Positions 1 through 10,101 of a stretch of 64,000 nucleotides of DNA are shown here, one piece after another. Both the position numbers and the translations under genes were made by a program. The stretch comes from an uncultured Psychrobacter sp. (GTDB lineage: Bacteria > Pseudomonadota > Gammaproteobacteria > Pseudomonadales > Moraxellaceae). The DNA is taken from contig NZ_CANMRN010000003.1 in NCBI RefSeq assembly GCF_947500265.1, positions 434,001-498,000 of the forward strand, read 5' to 3'. Each line of letters opens with the position of its first letter. Positions within the stretch are counted from its first letter, which is position 1. A model generated the notes under the pieces. It was not told the origin of the DNA. It did not search any database and saw nothing but the letters and a program-made list of their open reading frames with translations.

Positions 1-199
1 CAGTTGGACTTACGACAACAAGTGCTTTGTACTCCCCCGCCATCCACTGATGCATTAATGCAATATCTAGATCAGTTGTTTGACGTGGTCGTAGCGTCAA
101 CATTGGCATATCAACCACTATCAATCCTGCTACTTGCAAATGCTGCGTCAACGGTGCTGCTCGCTCTACTGGGCGAGTATTGATGACAATTTGCGGCAT
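1..199 (-). CDS. hemD: Uroporphyrinogen-III synthase, N-terminal part (cut by window edge)
   Basis: Only the first 66 codons are inside the window. The reading frame opens MPQIVINTRPVERAAPLTQ, the typical beginning of uroporphyrinogen-III synthase with its 'TRP' motif. The enzyme closes and rearranges hydroxymethylbilane into uroporphyrinogen III, the step after HemC in haem and sirohaem synthesis. It lies directly downstream of hemC on the same strand, the order known in Pseudomonas and many gammaproteobacteria. A terminator-like hairpin sits in the 186-base gap between them. The identity rests on the N-terminus and position, because the rest of the protein is not visible. Confidence 0.85.
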   Translation of the reverse strand, partial: MPQIVINTRPVERAAPLTQHLQVAGLIVVDMPMLTLRPRQTTDLDIALMHQWMAGEYKALVVVSPT

Positions 200-320
200 T
201 ACGTTTGACTTATCATTAGAACAATTCTTATGAGAAGTTATGTATGTAGATTGAGTTGGCATTGATGACATCGATATACCATGACAAAAAACGAAAGAGT
301 GAAAAAGACTTAAGTCTACA

Positions 321-346
321 AAAATGGCTGATGCTTAGATCAGCCT
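321..346 (-). terminator. Terminator-like hairpin after hemC
   Basis: Read on the minus strand there is a 7-bp stem GGCTGAT/ATCAGCC with a 6-base loop, followed directly by ATTTTTG. It lies about 40 bases after the hemC stop and before hemD. It could end or attenuate the hemC transcript. Confidence 0.55.
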
Positions 347-385
347 ATCTTACGGTTAATCCAACCTATAGCAACAGTACTCGTA

Positions 386-1420
386 CTACTCAGGCTGATA
401 TATCGCTGACAAAATATCTCCTGCGCCATCAGCAAGTAGTATTTCTGCGACATCGATACCTAGTTGGTTGGCTTGGGCTTCTTGCTCGGCTTGTGTCCCA
501 ACCAACGTAGCTCGTTTGTCTGCCTTCAACAATTCGCTACCATCGGCCTGACCCACTCGACCGCGTAGCCATAGCACATTCCCACTATCGTTATTGCCGT
601 TATCACCATTGTTATCATTATTAACACTGGTTTCTTCAGCTGTCTGCAGAACTGCATAAGCGGCGATCGGTACTTGGCAGCCGCCCTCTAAATGACGGTT
701 CAGAGCACGCTCAGCGATAAGTCGAATACGGGCTTTATCATCATTGAGTGGTGCAAGTAATTTGAGGACTTCTTCATCACCTTCACGGCATTCGATTGCT
801 AAGGCACCTTGTCCAACTGCAGGCAAGCAAGCTGCGATATCAAGCTCACCGCGTATTCTCTCGTCTAGCTCAATACGCTGCAAGCCGCTCGTTGCCAGAA
901 TAATGGCATCGTATTCACCAGCATCTAGCTTGCCCAAACGAGTGCCGACATTGCCGCGCAATGTTTTGATCTGCAGGTCAGGACGATAGGCTTTGATCTG
1001 GCATTGACGACGTAAACTTGATGTCCCAACGACTGCACCTTGTGGTAGCTCATCAATACTATTATAAGTGTTTGAGACAAAGGCATCTGTTGGTGAGGCG
1101 CGTTTACAGTAGACGCCTAATGTGAGGCCTTCGGGAAGCTGCATCGGTACATCTTTTAGCGAGTGCACTGCAATATCGGCTTGCTTGTCATACAGCGCTT
1201 GCTCAAGCTCTTTTACAAACAATCCTTTACCACCGATTTTGGCCAAAGGCGTGTCCAAAATCTTGTCACCCTTAGTGACAATTTTTAGTAAATTAATCGT
1301 CAGATTGGGATACAATGCCAATAAACGATCGCGAATATGCTCGGCCTGCCATAAGGCTAAAGGACTTTGACGTGTAGCGATATTTAGAGTAGTCAAAACA
1401 GGTTGCTGCGGATTGCTCAT
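386..1420 (-). CDS. hemC: Hydroxymethylbilane synthase (porphobilinogen deaminase)
   Basis: This cytoplasmic enzyme polymerises four porphobilinogens into hydroxymethylbilane in tetrapyrrole synthesis. From the chosen ATG the protein is 344 residues. It begins [20 protein letters not shown] and contains HSLKDVP, whose Asp90 matches the catalytic aspartate, and [18 protein letters not shown] supplies Cys248, the usual dipyrromethane cofactor attachment site. The frame extends upstream to 1534, but that extension (MANLPYRV...) does not look like the family, so I start at 1420. A short Asn/Asp-rich insertion around residues 265-278 is unusual. hemC follows algR after a terminator, so it probably has its own promoter. 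Confidence 0.95.
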   Translation of the reverse strand: MSNPQQPVLTTLNIATRQSPLALWQAEHIRDRLLALYPNLTINLLKIVTKGDKILDTPLAKIGGKGLFVKELEQALYDKQADIAVHSLKDVPMQLPEGLTLGVYCKRASPTDAFVSNTYNSIDELPQGAVVGTSSLRRQCQIKAYRPDLQIKTLRGNVGTRLGKLDAGEYDAIILATSGLQRIELDERIRGELDIAACLPAVGQGALAIECREGDEEVLKLLAPLNDDKARIRLIAERALNRHLEGGCQVPIAAYAVLQTAEETSVNNDNNGDNGNNDSGNVLWLRGRVGQADGSELLKADKRATLVGTQAEQEAQANQLGIDVAEILLADGAGDILSAIYQPE

Positions 1421-1574
1421 AAAGGGCCTCAATAAGTTCGATACTAATACCATAATGGCTATATTCCCAATGTCAGTACTGTTCATCTTTATACTGAATA
1501 ATATCGATATTACTCGATAGGGTAAATTTGCCAAAGAATAGGCGACTCAAATGATTAATAGTAGATGCTGACGC

Positions 1575-1608
1575 AAAAAAATACCCCTATTTAAGCATAA
1601 ATAAGGGT
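1575..1608 (-). terminator. Rho-independent terminator of algR
   Basis: On the minus strand a stem ACCCTTATTT/AAATAGGGGT with a short loop (one G-T pair) is followed by TATTTTTTTG. It begins about 40 bases after the algR stop codon. Confidence 0.8.
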
Positions 1609-1648
1609 TTGATGATATGGAATGATTGGTCGCTATCAGGACAGCCTA

Positions 1649-2386
1649 TTACATACTTTGAATTTTATCACGTAAGGCAGGTAAGTGACGACGACTGACC
1701 GCTAGCGTCTCATCAATACCTTTAAAACGTATCTGATACTGGCCTGCGTCTAGGGTTTCTAAAAAGTCCAAATAACTAAGGTTGATGATGGCATTGCGAT
1801 GTACTCGGAACAGACGATCATCAAATTCTTGCTCTAACTCTTTTAGCGTTTCATCAATCAATACCATGCCATCTTTGTGACGCACTTTGACGTATTTTTG
1901 ATCTGCTGCAAAATAGTAGATATCTTTTAGCTTAATCAATTCAACACCGCGATGCGTACGAGCAGCGATATGTTCACGTATCGGACGTGCTGTCGGGTCT
2001 TCAAGCTTGCGAATTTCGTTTAGTTGAGCGGCATTTAGGTTCTTTGCTTTGTTTAATGCCTCTAGTAGCTCATCTTTGTTTGCAGGTTTCAGCAAATAGC
2101 CAATTGCATTGGCTTTTAATGCTGCGATCGCATAATGGTCGTATGCCGTCACAAATATAATCGCTGGTGGATGCTCAAGTTTGGCAAGTTCTTGAGCACA
2201 GCGTACGCCGTCCATTTCAGGCATTCGGATATCTAATAATATGATATCTGGCTGCTGGGTTTTTACAGCGACGATGGCTTCTGCACCTGTTGTGGCCTGA
2301 GCAACTACCTCATGGCCTGACTCCTGTACAATTCTCACCAAGCGCTCACGCGCTAGGGGCTCATCATCACAAACTACGATACGCAT
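1649..2386 (-). CDS. algR: AlgR-type LytTR response regulator
   Basis: This is a two-domain DNA-binding response regulator of 245 residues. The receiver domain (about 1-120) has the acidic pair Asp7-Asp8 in VVCDDEP and the phosphoacceptor Asp52 in ILLDIRMPEMDG. The C-terminal half (about 140-245) is a LytTR DNA-binding domain, with GVELIKLKDIYYF and RVHRNAIINL. In Pseudomonas, AlgR controls alginate and twitching-motility genes with the sensor AlgZ/FimS. Here the paired sensor gene lies just upstream and hemC downstream, the same order as in Pseudomonas. The start at 2386 is preferred over 2398 because TGGGAG sits at ribosome-binding distance. The target genes in this organism are not known from the sequence. 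Confidence 0.9.
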   Translation of the reverse strand: MRIVVCDDEPLARERLVRIVQESGHEVVAQATTGAEAIVAVKTQQPDIILLDIRMPEMDGVRCAQELAKLEHPPAIIFVTAYDHYAIAALKANAIGYLLKPANKDELLEALNKAKNLNAAQLNEIRKLEDPTARPIREHIAARTHRGVELIKLKDIYYFAADQKYVKVRHKDGMVLIDETLKELEQEFDDRLFRVHRNAIINLSYLDFLETLDAGQYQIRFKGIDETLAVSRRHLPALRDKIQSM

Positions 2387-2715
2387 GCAAACTCCCATCC
2401 AAGGACATACTTAATATTTTTTTCAATAGTATTACGGCTATATTAGCACTCATTATCAATCACTTAGAATATAAAATCTAAATTATTTAATAAAATTCTG
2501 ACAAAAACCACCAGTTTTTATAGCGGACAATATACTCCTGCTATCGGTAGATTTTATATGGTGTAATTGTGTTTCACGGTAGTTATGATATTACTTATTC
2601 GTAATCATTATTTATCAAATATAAATTATGACGTCTATACATGGCGATGCAATAAGTATGCCAAATAGGCTTTTAAGAGTTGAAAAAATGGAGAAAGCTA
2701 ATAAAGAACAGTCGG
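2387..2715. other. AT-rich spacer between algZ and algR
   Basis: About 330 bases between the sensor and regulator genes. It is strongly AT-rich with no plausible coding frame. It probably carries an algR promoter on the minus strand, but no clear -35/-10 pair stands out. Confidence 0.5.
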
Positions 2716-3867
2716 TTATAAACCGACGTCTTGTAGAGGATAGTCGATGATGGTGATAATTTGAGTGCTGGCTACCGAGCTTTGGATATCAGCACTTTGT
2801 CCAAAATGGGCGCGCAAACGATCAGCTTGAATATAGAAATTCATATGTTGGCGCAAATCATGATTGAAGATTAGTGTCTTTTTGGGAAGCGCAACATCAA
2901 TCATGATTTTGACTCGGTGTTGTTCCCACGTGACTTCAATATTAATGCAGATAGTTTCTGTGGTCATCTCTACCACATTGAGCAGTATTTTCTCTAGCAC
3001 GCTTTGTAGCGTTAGCGCAGTGATAACCATGTCATACATGATATCTTCTTCAGGTAACTTCCAATTGACTTCGAGCTTGTCTGCTAAACGACTAGATTCG
3101 ATTGCCAAATAATGCTCACAAAGATCAACCTCTTCTTCAAAGCTAATCTCGCGTGTACCACTAAAACTAGCACGGAATAGTGCAGAGACGTGCTGTAATA
3201 AGTCAGCAGCTTTAGGCGGGTTTGATTCAATCAGAGATACGAGTGTATTGATAGTATTAAAGAAAAAGTGTGGAGCCGTACGGGCTTTTATTAGGTCGTT
3301 TTGCGCAGTTAATTTATATTCAAAGGACAGCTTAAGTGCATTAAGCTCACGGTAGCTACGCAAAAAATATAATAAGAATACAGTCGTAAAACCGCCCGCC
3401 AACACTGTATTGAGCACGATATTCAATATAAACGTGCGACTATCATATGTTAGCCAACCAAAATTAATCATAGATAGTGTGACTAACGCCATCGAAACTG
3501 CAGCAGCAAACATCAGTAACAGTACAATCCGCATACTTACGCTAAGAATACTGGCGTTTTTAAATGCAGGGCGTAGGTAGTCAACTAAATACAGTGAGGG
3601 AATAACTGTTAGAGCGTTTTGAATGAAACTACGTACAAACTGAATCATGAAATCTGACCAAGTGGCTAAGCTATGGTGCTCCATTACCGTTAGGAACAAG
3701 GACCAAAAAAAGATATATGTCAGCCACTGCCAAGGCCTCATGATCTCCATGAGTTTAGGAATAAAAAACTCTAAGCGTGTAGCTAGTAAGGCAACCTCAT
3801 CATTTGCTATACTCGAGTTCTTATTCTCTTGACTTGTCTTGTACCGATATGAACGCCAATTCTTCAA
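2716..3867 (-). CDS. algZ: AlgZ/FimS-like LytS-type sensor histidine kinase
   Basis: This inner-membrane sensor has 383 residues. Several hydrophobic segments lie between about residues 45 and 170. A cytoplasmic His_kinase-type region then follows with [12 protein letters not shown], where His200 is the expected phosphorylation site. The ATPase region after residue 280 is poorly conserved: I see a weak N-box-like LLNVVEM and no clear DxGxG motif, as in the atypical Pseudomonas AlgZ. It probably acts with the adjacent AlgR. The predicted start overlaps the 5' end of the divergent argH by 19 bases. Methionines at residues 40 and 43 are alternative starts that would leave a normal gap. Confidence 0.83.
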   Translation of the reverse strand: MKNWRSYRYKTSQENKNSSIANDEVALLATRLEFFIPKLMEIMRPWQWLTYIFFWSLFLTVMEHHSLATWSDFMIQFVRSFIQNALTVIPSLYLVDYLRPAFKNASILSVSMRIVLLLMFAAAVSMALVTLSMINFGWLTYDSRTFILNIVLNTVLAGGFTTVFLLYFLRSYRELNALKLSFEYKLTAQNDLIKARTAPHFFFNTINTLVSLIESNPPKAADLLQHVSALFRASFSGTREISFEEEVDLCEHYLAIESSRLADKLEVNWKLPEEDIMYDMVITALTLQSVLEKILLNVVEMTTETICINIEVTWEQHRVKIMIDVALPKKTLIFNHDLRQHMNFYIQADRLRAHFGQSADIQSSVASTQIITIIDYPLQDVGL

Positions 3868-5354
3868 AACCTAGTAATCCTGAATCAAGTAAAAGTTCAT
3901 CTGACTCTGATTTTAGCACAGATGCTCCGATAACAAGTACCACAACGCAGACTGCGCCTGCTAGTAGCCAAGGCCAACAAATGTGGGGCGGGCGCTTTAG
4001 TGAAGCGACAGATAGCTTCGTTGCCGCCTTTACTGCTTCTGTGGGCTTTGACCAACGCTTCGCCCGTCACGATATTCAAGGCTCGATTGCGCATGCAACG
4101 ATGCTAAAAGAATGTGACATTTTAACTGCTGATGAAGTTGCCACCATTATCGATGGCCTGCAGCAAGTATTGCGCGAGATTGAGGCGGGTGAGTTTAACT
4201 GGTCGATCGCCCTTGAAGACGTGCATATGAACGTCGAGTCACGTTTGACTGACATTATAGGCGCCGTTGGTAAAAAGCTACACACTGGTCGTAGCCGTAA
4301 CGATCAGGTAGCCACAGACATTCGCCTATGGTTGCGCGAAGAGACTGATAATATTATTGAGTTATTAGTACGTTTGCAAAGTGGTTTGCTTGATTTGGCT
4401 GAGCAACATACTGATACTATCATGCCAGGCTTTACTCATTTGCAAACGGCACAGCCTGTTAGCTTTGGGCATCACGTGATGGCATGGTTTGAGATGTTGT
4501 ATCGCGATACTGAGCGTCTTGTCGATGCACGTCGCCGTATCAATCAGATGCCACTTGGTAGCGCAGCGCTTGCTGGTACGACTTTCCCAATCGATCGTAC
4601 CATCACTGCCGAACTACTAGGTTTTGAAGGTATCTGCCAAAACTCACTCGATGCCGTTTCAGACCGTGACTTTGCGATTGAGTTTACTTCAGCGGCTTCT
4701 ATCTTGATGATGCATATGTCGCGTATGAGCGAAGAGATTATTCTTTGGATGTCAGCACAATTCAATTTTGTGCAGATACCAGATCGCTTCTGTACGGGCT
4801 CATCGATCATGCCGCAAAAGAAAAATCCTGACGTACCTGAGTTGGTACGCGGTAAAGCGGCACGCGTCTTTGGTCAGTTGATGACTTTGCTTAGCCTAAT
4901 GAAAAGCCAGCCACTCGCCTACAACAAAGACAATCAAGAAGACAAAGAGCCTTTGTTTGATTGCGTTGATACGTTGACAGGTTCACTATTAGCGTTTGCT
5001 GATATGCTACCAAATATCACGCCAAACAAAGAAAGCATGCGTGCCGCTACGATGAAAGGCTATGCGACTGCGACTGACTTGGCAGATTACCTAGTACGTC
5101 AAGGTGTGGCATTCCGTGACGCTCACGAAGTCGTTGGTAACGCTGTTGCTTTAGGCATCAAAGAGGGTGTTGATCTAAGTGATTTGTCATTGGCACAGCT
5201 ACAGCAATTTAGCGATGCTATCGGTGAAGATGTCTTCGACTATCTAACGCTAGAAGGCTCATTAGCAGCTCGTGACCATTTAGGTGGCACTGCACCAAAC
5301 CAAGTCAAGCAAGCGGTGATCAATGGCCGTGCTCGCTTAAAAGCCTTTGCTTAA
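3849..5354 (+). CDS. argH: Argininosuccinate lyase
   Basis: It cleaves argininosuccinate to arginine and fumarate, the last step of arginine synthesis, in the cytoplasm. The core begins [11 protein letters not shown] and contains [22 protein letters not shown] and the superfamily signature [12 protein letters not shown] with the catalytic serine loop. From ATG 3849 the protein is 501 residues, about 40 more than usual. The extra 44 residues are Ser/Thr-rich and low in complexity ([18 protein letters not shown]...). An alternative start at 3981 (MWGGRF) gives the normal length. Neither start has a convincing ribosome-binding site. A terminator follows the gene. Confidence 0.95.
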   Translation: MNANSSKPSNPESSKSSSDSDFSTDAPITSTTTQTAPASSQGQQMWGGRFSEATDSFVAAFTASVGFDQRFARHDIQGSIAHATMLKECDILTADEVATIIDGLQQVLREIEAGEFNWSIALEDVHMNVESRLTDIIGAVGKKLHTGRSRNDQVATDIRLWLREETDNIIELLVRLQSGLLDLAEQHTDTIMPGFTHLQTAQPVSFGHHVMAWFEMLYRDTERLVDARRRINQMPLGSAALAGTTFPIDRTITAELLGFEGICQNSLDAVSDRDFAIEFTSAASILMMHMSRMSEEIILWMSAQFNFVQIPDRFCTGSSIMPQKKNPDVPELVRGKAARVFGQLMTLLSLMKSQPLAYNKDNQEDKEPLFDCVDTLTGSLLAFADMLPNITPNKESMRAATMKGYATATDLADYLVRQGVAFRDAHEVVGNAVALGIKEGVDLSDLSLAQLQQFSDAIGEDVFDYLTLEGSLAARDHLGGTAPNQVKQAVINGRARLKAFA

Positions 5355-5396
5355 TCATTAATTTGCAAATAATAGCCAACTTGCTAATTTAAACTT

Positions 5397-5426
5397 AACA
5401 CCCGCTACTTATGCGGGTGTTTTTAT
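5397..5426 (+). terminator. Rho-independent terminator of argH
   Basis: A 9-bp stem AACACCCGC/GCGGGTGTT with a 7-base loop is followed by TTTATTTG, starting about 40 bases after the argH stop. Confidence 0.85.
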
Positions 5427-5670
5427 TTGTCCTATGACCTCTACTGGTTTGGCCAATGTCATTTTCAAAATATCACTACCTTTAAATCCTAAATAAAAAG
5501 GTTAAACGTAGATAGTATTTGTCATACACCAACTACCAGAGACTGTATAACAAATGAATAGAGGCTTGACGGTATACATTAGTACCCTTTGCTAAATCTA
5601 CCAAGACCGTTATCATAGACTCATATGATATTTGATTTAACCACTTAATATAATGAATAAGGAATGCCTT
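5427..5670. other. Spacer before yggX
   Basis: About 240 AT-rich bases between the argH terminator and yggX (316 bases gene to gene). No coding frame is supported. It presumably holds the yggX promoter. Confidence 0.5.
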
Positions 5671-5961
5671 ATGACTGAGACTTTTAACCCTCAAGCAAAT
5701 ACCGTGTTTTGCCGTAAATATAAGCAAGATTTACCGAAAATGCCGCATCCACCCTTCCCTAATAAAAAAGGTCAAGAGCTGCAAGAGACCGTATCTGAAA
5801 AGGCGTGGAAAGAGTGGCTTGAGCATCAAACAATGCTTATTAACGAAAACCATCTAAGCATGATGGATCCTGCTGCCAAAAAGTTTTTAATAGAGCAGCG
5901 TGATAAGTTCTTAGACAATGAAGACTATGAGCGCGCACAAGGCTGGACACCAGAAAGTTAG
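5671..5961 (+). CDS. yggX: Fe(2+)-trafficking protein YggX
   Basis: A small cytoplasmic protein of 96 residues in the YggX family, linked to protection of iron-sulfur enzymes against oxidative damage and to iron handling. It contains the family signature [19 protein letters not shown] at the N-terminus with the single conserved cysteine. It also has [20 protein letters not shown] and the ending [11 protein letters not shown]. The start at 5671 is chosen because AAGGA lies upstream and the residues before it (MNKECL) are not part of the family. In many gammaproteobacteria yggX sits beside mutY; here it is a single gene between two terminators. Confidence 0.93.
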   Translation: MTETFNPQANTVFCRKYKQDLPKMPHPPFPNKKGQELQETVSEKAWKEWLEHQTMLINENHLSMMDPAAKKFLIEQRDKFLDNEDYERAQGWTPES

Positions 5962-6000
5962 TATTTACTGGCTTTCTACTAGCTACATTTAGTAGTTATA

Positions 6001-6030
6001 AAAAAACGCGCTCACTATAGCGCGTTTTTT
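6001..6030. terminator. Bidirectional terminator between yggX and phoU
   Basis: A perfect 12-bp inverted repeat AAAAAACGCGCT/AGCGCGTTTTTT with a 6-base loop. It has T-runs in both directions and separates two convergent genes. Confidence 0.9.
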
Positions 6031-6060
6031 ATTATAAGGTAAAAATCAATGTATTTCCTA

Positions 6061-6843
6061 TCAGCCTTCATCACTATCTGACGTTTCTAGCTCATTGGCT
6101 GACAATGTACTAACTTGACGAGCAGCTAAGCGATCATTGGCTTCTTGCACCGCTTTTTCGACCATCGCATAGTCTGAATGACGCACGTCCTGCCCACTGA
6201 TATAGTTAATCACTAGCTCTGCGATATTTTGTGCATGGTCACCAATACGCTCTAGCGATCGTAATATCCACATGATATTAATGACTTTTGATACATGACG
6301 CGAGTCTTCCATAATATAGGTCATCAAAGCACGAATGGCTGACTGATATTCGGTATTGACCGCGCTATCATTACGCATCACTTCAAACGCTTGTTCCGCA
6401 TTCGATTGACTAAAAGCTTCTAGCGAGTTGTTTAGCATCAGACGAACTTGATTGCTCAGATGCTGAACTTCAGCGTAGCCGTATGCTGATTTACCTTCTG
6501 CCGCTATTTTGCTAGCCATTCGCGCAATTTTTACCGCTTCATCGCCGATACGTTCCAAATCAACCACACCTTTACTGATTGACATGACTAAGCGCAAATC
6601 ACTGGCTGCTGGCTGGCGTTTGGCGACCAATAATAAAATGTGCTCGTCGAGTTCGACTTCCATTCGATTGATATCGAAATCCATATCGATGACTTCTTGC
6701 GCCAGTGTTTCATCTTTATCGATAAGAGCATGGATGGCTTTGGCTACTTGGTTAGCCGCGCTATCACCCATGTATAAAAATAAACGGATGGCTTCATCAA
6801 GATCTTGGTCAAAACTTTTGGAGATATGCTTATCACTTTGCAT
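6061..6843 (-). CDS. phoU: Phosphate-signalling regulator PhoU
   Basis: A cytoplasmic helical-bundle protein of 260 residues. In the family it links the PstSCAB transporter to the PhoR/PhoB system and holds the Pho response off when phosphate is plentiful. Two PhoU repeats are visible, around residues 20-110 and 125-215. Typical metal-cluster and helix motifs include DLRLVMSISKGVVDLERIGDEAVKIA and the second-copy ILRSLERIGDHAQNIAE. It is the last gene of the pst cluster, 119 bases after pstB on the same strand. The Asp/Glu/Ser-rich tail after about residue 240 is probably disordered. Confidence 0.95.
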   Translation of the reverse strand: MQSDKHISKSFDQDLDEAIRLFLYMGDSAANQVAKAIHALIDKDETLAQEVIDMDFDINRMEVELDEHILLLVAKRQPAASDLRLVMSISKGVVDLERIGDEAVKIARMASKIAAEGKSAYGYAEVQHLSNQVRLMLNNSLEAFSQSNAEQAFEVMRNDSAVNTEYQSAIRALMTYIMEDSRHVSKVINIMWILRSLERIGDHAQNIAELVINYISGQDVRHSDYAMVEKAVQEANDRLAARQVSTLSANELETSDSDEG

Positions 6844-6962
6844 GAGAGGTATTCCCTAGAATCTATATTTTAATAGCGCAGTGTGCCTATGAAGTTAGAA
6901 AGTCGGCCTATGACATACTAATCAGCTTTGTCTGCTTGTACCGATTTCAATCTCAATCAATA

Positions 6963-7883
6963 TTAGCCATAACGACCTGTAATATAGTCTTCTGTCGCGG
7001 TTTGGGTAGGTTTGGTGAATATCTGATCGGTCTCACCCATCTCAATCATATCGCCTAGATACATATAGACCGTATAGTCAGATACGCGTGCCGCTTGCTG
7101 CATATTGTGAGTAACGATAGCGATGGTATAGTCGTTTTTCAGATCTTCGATCAAATCTTCGATAGCACCCGTCGAGATAGGATCCAGTGCTGATGTCGGC
7201 TCATCAAGCAACAGTACTTCAGGCTTGGTCGCCACACTACGAGCGATACACAGACGTTGCTGCTGGCCACCTGATAACGACAGTCCTGATGCTTTTAGCT
7301 TGTCTTTTACTTCTGGCCATAGTGCTGATTTTTTCAAAGCCCACTCCACGCGATTGTCTAGCTCATCTTTGCTTAATTTTTCATATAGTCGTACGCCAAA
7401 GGCGACATTGTCATAGATTGACATCGGGAATGGCGTTGGCTTCTGAAAAACCATACCAACTTGTGCACGCAGTAAGTTCACATCGATGTCTTTACCCAAG
7501 ATGTTTTTGCCATCTAGATTGATATTGCCCTCTGCACGCATACCTGGATATAGATCGTACATGCGGTTAAAGGTACGCAGTAGCGTAGACTTACCACAAC
7601 CTGAAGGACCAATAAAAGCGGTCACTTTTTTATCCGCGATATCGATATTGATGTTTTTCAATGCCTGAAAATCATCGTAATAGAAGTTTAGATCTCGAAC
7701 TTCCATTTTTGCAGCAGGCATATTCTTAGGAATATCTTGAATCGTTTGTTTATTAAAATCAGCAGTGTTTGGTTGCTGAGCTTGGGCGCTAGTAGACATG
7801 GGTCTATTTAATAGGCTGCCTGTTGCCGTATTAAAGTTGTCAGCAGTCGTGTTCGTACGGACGTTGCTTAGGACATCATTCAT
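6963..7883 (-). CDS. pstB: Phosphate ABC transporter ATPase PstB
   Basis: The ATP-hydrolysing subunit of the high-affinity phosphate importer, on the cytoplasmic face of the inner membrane. It shows Walker [10 protein letters not shown], the Q-loop in [13 protein letters not shown], the ABC signature [14 protein letters not shown], Walker [13 protein letters not shown] and the H-loop VTHNM. It has 306 residues, about 50 more than usual. The extra part is an N-terminal polar tail ([20 protein letters not shown]...) before the core at [12 protein letters not shown] shorter start at Met55 or Met61 is possible. It follows pstA by about 90 bases. Confidence 0.95.
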   Translation of the reverse strand: MNDVLSNVRTNTTADNFNTATGSLLNRPMSTSAQAQQPNTADFNKQTIQDIPKNMPAAKMEVRDLNFYYDDFQALKNINIDIADKKVTAFIGPSGCGKSTLLRTFNRMYDLYPGMRAEGNINLDGKNILGKDIDVNLLRAQVGMVFQKPTPFPMSIYDNVAFGVRLYEKLSKDELDNRVEWALKKSALWPEVKDKLKASGLSLSGGQQQRLCIARSVATKPEVLLLDEPTSALDPISTGAIEDLIEDLKNDYTIAIVTHNMQQAARVSDYTVYMYLGDMIEMGETDQIFTKPTQTATEDYITGRYG

Positions 7884-7971
7884 AATATTTCAACCTAGCT
7901 CAATTAATTTCATATAAGTTTAAGTAAATGCTTAGCGTGTAGCGTACTACGGTCTGGTCTGCTCTCAGCCC

Positions 7972-8877
7972 TTATTTAGGCTGACCTCTACCACCGATAA
8001 ATCTTGCCAAAATATTCAACACTAGGACAGACGCGGTGATAAGTAGTGCTGCCGCCCAAGCCAATGTATGCCAGTTGTCATAAGGACTCATCGCAAACTG
8101 GTAAATGGTATTGGGTAAGTTAGCAATAGGCTGACCCATATCAGTACTGAAGTATTGATTATTAAGTGCGGTAAATAGTAACGGCGCTGTTTCACCGGTG
8201 ATTCGAGCAAAAGCCAATAGCACACCTGTGGTCAGTCCCGCGCGTGCTGCTTTCACAGTGACCTGAGTGACCAGCTTCCATTTAGGAGTCCCTAGCGCAT
8301 AAGCTGCTTCGCGTAGACTATTAGGTACCAGATTCAGCATGCTTTCTGTCGTACGCACGACCACCGGAATAACAATCAATGCCAATGCCAACGCGCCTGC
8401 CCAACCAGAGAAACTTTGACCTTTTACCATCAGTGCATAGATAAATAGACCGATGACAATCGATGGCGCTGACAATAGAATATCATTTAAAAAGCGTGTG
8501 ACCTTGCCCAGCATACTGCCTTTAGAAAACTCAGATAAGTAAATACCTGTCATAAGGCCAATAGGTGCACCGATAAACAAGCCTGAAAACGCCAACATGA
8601 CCGAACCAACGATAGCATTACGTAAGCCGCCCGCACTCATTGGTGGAGGCGTATCAGCGGTAAAGATTGGTAGCTGCACCATGCCTTGGAAGCCTTCAAC
8701 AAACAAAGTCACCAAAATCCATGACAACCAAAATAAGCCAAAAACCATCGCTGACATGGCAAAGCCTAGACCTAACTTATTGGTCAAACGACGCTTGTTA
8801 TACAGGCTTTGATTGTAGCGGGTAGCGCCGTTTGGCTTAGTAGGCAGTGGTGCATTAATCGCATTGTTAGCAGGCAT
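7972..8877 (-). CDS. pstA: Phosphate ABC transporter permease PstA
   Basis: An integral inner-membrane permease of 301 residues that forms the phosphate channel with PstC. About six hydrophobic segments are visible, the first at roughly residues 38-62. The binding-protein-dependent transport signature is in EAAYALGTPKWKLVTQVTVKAA, the loop that contacts PstB. It ends RFIGGRGQPK. It lies between pstC (61 bases upstream) and pstB (88 bases downstream) on one strand, consistent with co-transcription. Confidence 0.94.
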   Translation of the reverse strand: MPANNAINAPLPTKPNGATRYNQSLYNKRRLTNKLGLGFAMSAMVFGLFWLSWILVTLFVEGFQGMVQLPIFTADTPPPMSAGGLRNAIVGSVMLAFSGLFIGAPIGLMTGIYLSEFSKGSMLGKVTRFLNDILLSAPSIVIGLFIYALMVKGQSFSGWAGALALALIVIPVVVRTTESMLNLVPNSLREAAYALGTPKWKLVTQVTVKAARAGLTTGVLLAFARITGETAPLLFTALNNQYFSTDMGQPIANLPNTIYQFAMSPYDNWHTLAWAAALLITASVLVLNILARFIGGRGQPK

Positions 8878-8938
8878 AATATTTATTTCCCATATCTTTT
8901 ATCAATATCTATCAAGGTTCAATAAATCGGTAACAGAC

Positions 8939-9892
8939 CTATCGATTACCTGCTTTGTGATCCATGCGCATGAGCATCAGTTTTGCTAAAGACAGCACAA
9001 TGAAGGTGATGACAAATAAGATTAAGCCTAGATGTAGTAAAGACGCTAGATGTAGCTCACTAGACGCTTCAGCAAACTCATTGGCCAAGGCCGAAGTAAT
9101 CGTCACGCCAGAAGTAAATAGGCTTGGACTGATATTAAACGCATTACCAATCAAGAAGGTAACTGCCATCGTCTCACCCAATGCACGACCAAGACCCAAA
9201 ATCACACCACCAACGACACCAGCTTTGGTATAAGGCAGGATAATCTTGAACATAACTTCCCAAGTCGTCGCGCCCATGCCATATGCTGACTCTTTCAGTA
9301 AATCTGGTACGACAGAGAAAACATCGCGCATGGTGGCAGCGATGAACGGTATGATCATAATGGCAAGCACTAGGGAAGCGGTAAACATACCCAGCCCCAT
9401 AGGTGCACCTGCAAACAGCTTACCGATAATAGGCAAAGGGCCGACGTGCTCAATGAACCATGGCTGAATGTGATCACCAAAGAATGGCGCAAATACGAAC
9501 AATCCCCACATACCATAAATGATAGATGGGATACCAGCCAATAACTCAATGGCGATACCAAGTGGTTTTTTGAGGAACTTAGGGCACATCTCGGTTAAAA
9601 ATATCGCAATACCGAAACTGACTGGAACCGCGATAACAATAGCGATAAATGAGGTGACTAAGGTACCGTAAATAGGCGCTAATGCCCCGTATTCATTGGC
9701 GACTGTATCCCAGTTATTGCTGGTATAAAATCCCAAACCAAACTCTTGAATACTCGGCCATGCTCCAACAATTAGAGACACCAAAATGCCCCCTAAAGAT
9801 AGGAGGACGAGTATGGCAAACGCTTTAGTAGAGTTCACAAATAAAGCGTCGTAACGTTTTTGTTTAGCCAGTTGGGACCTTAAGTCTGTCAT
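8939..9892 (-). CDS. pstC: Phosphate ABC transporter permease PstC
   Basis: An inner-membrane permease of 317 residues, partner of PstA. After a short basic N-terminus there are about six hydrophobic segments. The EAA-type loop is [21 protein letters not shown], and [20 protein letters not shown] is characteristic of PstC. It lies about 210 bases after pstS. That gap contains a terminator-like hairpin, so pstC expression probably depends on partial read-through from pstS. Confidence 0.94.
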   Translation of the reverse strand: MTDLRSQLAKQKRYDALFVNSTKAFAILVLLSLGGILVSLIVGAWPSIQEFGLGFYTSNNWDTVANEYGALAPIYGTLVTSFIAIVIAVPVSFGIAIFLTEMCPKFLKKPLGIAIELLAGIPSIIYGMWGLFVFAPFFGDHIQPWFIEHVGPLPIIGKLFAGAPMGLGMFTASLVLAIMIIPFIAATMRDVFSVVPDLLKESAYGMGATTWEVMFKIILPYTKAGVVGGVILGLGRALGETMAVTFLIGNAFNISPSLFTSGVTITSALANEFAEASSELHLASLLHLGLILFVITFIVLSLAKLMLMRMDHKAGNR

Positions 9893-10016
9893 AAGTGTCT
9901 CAGCATTGAATGGGATGAATCGAAATATTAAAAAGATGTATATCAGGTCTTAACACAACAAACTTAAACAGTATGAGTAAGCATATCTATCGGGATGTAT
10001 TCATCGAATTTGCTGT

Positions 10017-10061
10017 GTTAAAACCTCTCAAACAACTACCGGAGAATAGTTATTCGAGAGG
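10017..10061 (-). terminator. Terminator-like hairpin between pstS and pstC
   Basis: On the minus strand a 14-bp stem is interrupted by one mismatch: CCTCTC/GAGAGG outside and AATAACTA/TAGTTGTT inside (with a G-T pair). The loop is 8 bases and TTTTAAC follows. It lies about 40 bases after the pstS stop. Confidence 0.6.
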
Positions 10062-10101
10062 ATAACTTGTAGGATGCTAAATAGTATTTAGCAGAAACAA
10101 A

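Noticed and set aside
1421..1534. N-terminal extension of hemC
   Set aside because: The added residues do not resemble the family, while the ATG at 1420 matches the usual beginning.
2404..2475. Fur-like sequence (CATTATCAATCACTTAGAATA) before algR
   Set aside because: It has too few matches to the 19-base Fur consensus and is in very AT-rich DNA where such matches are expected by chance.
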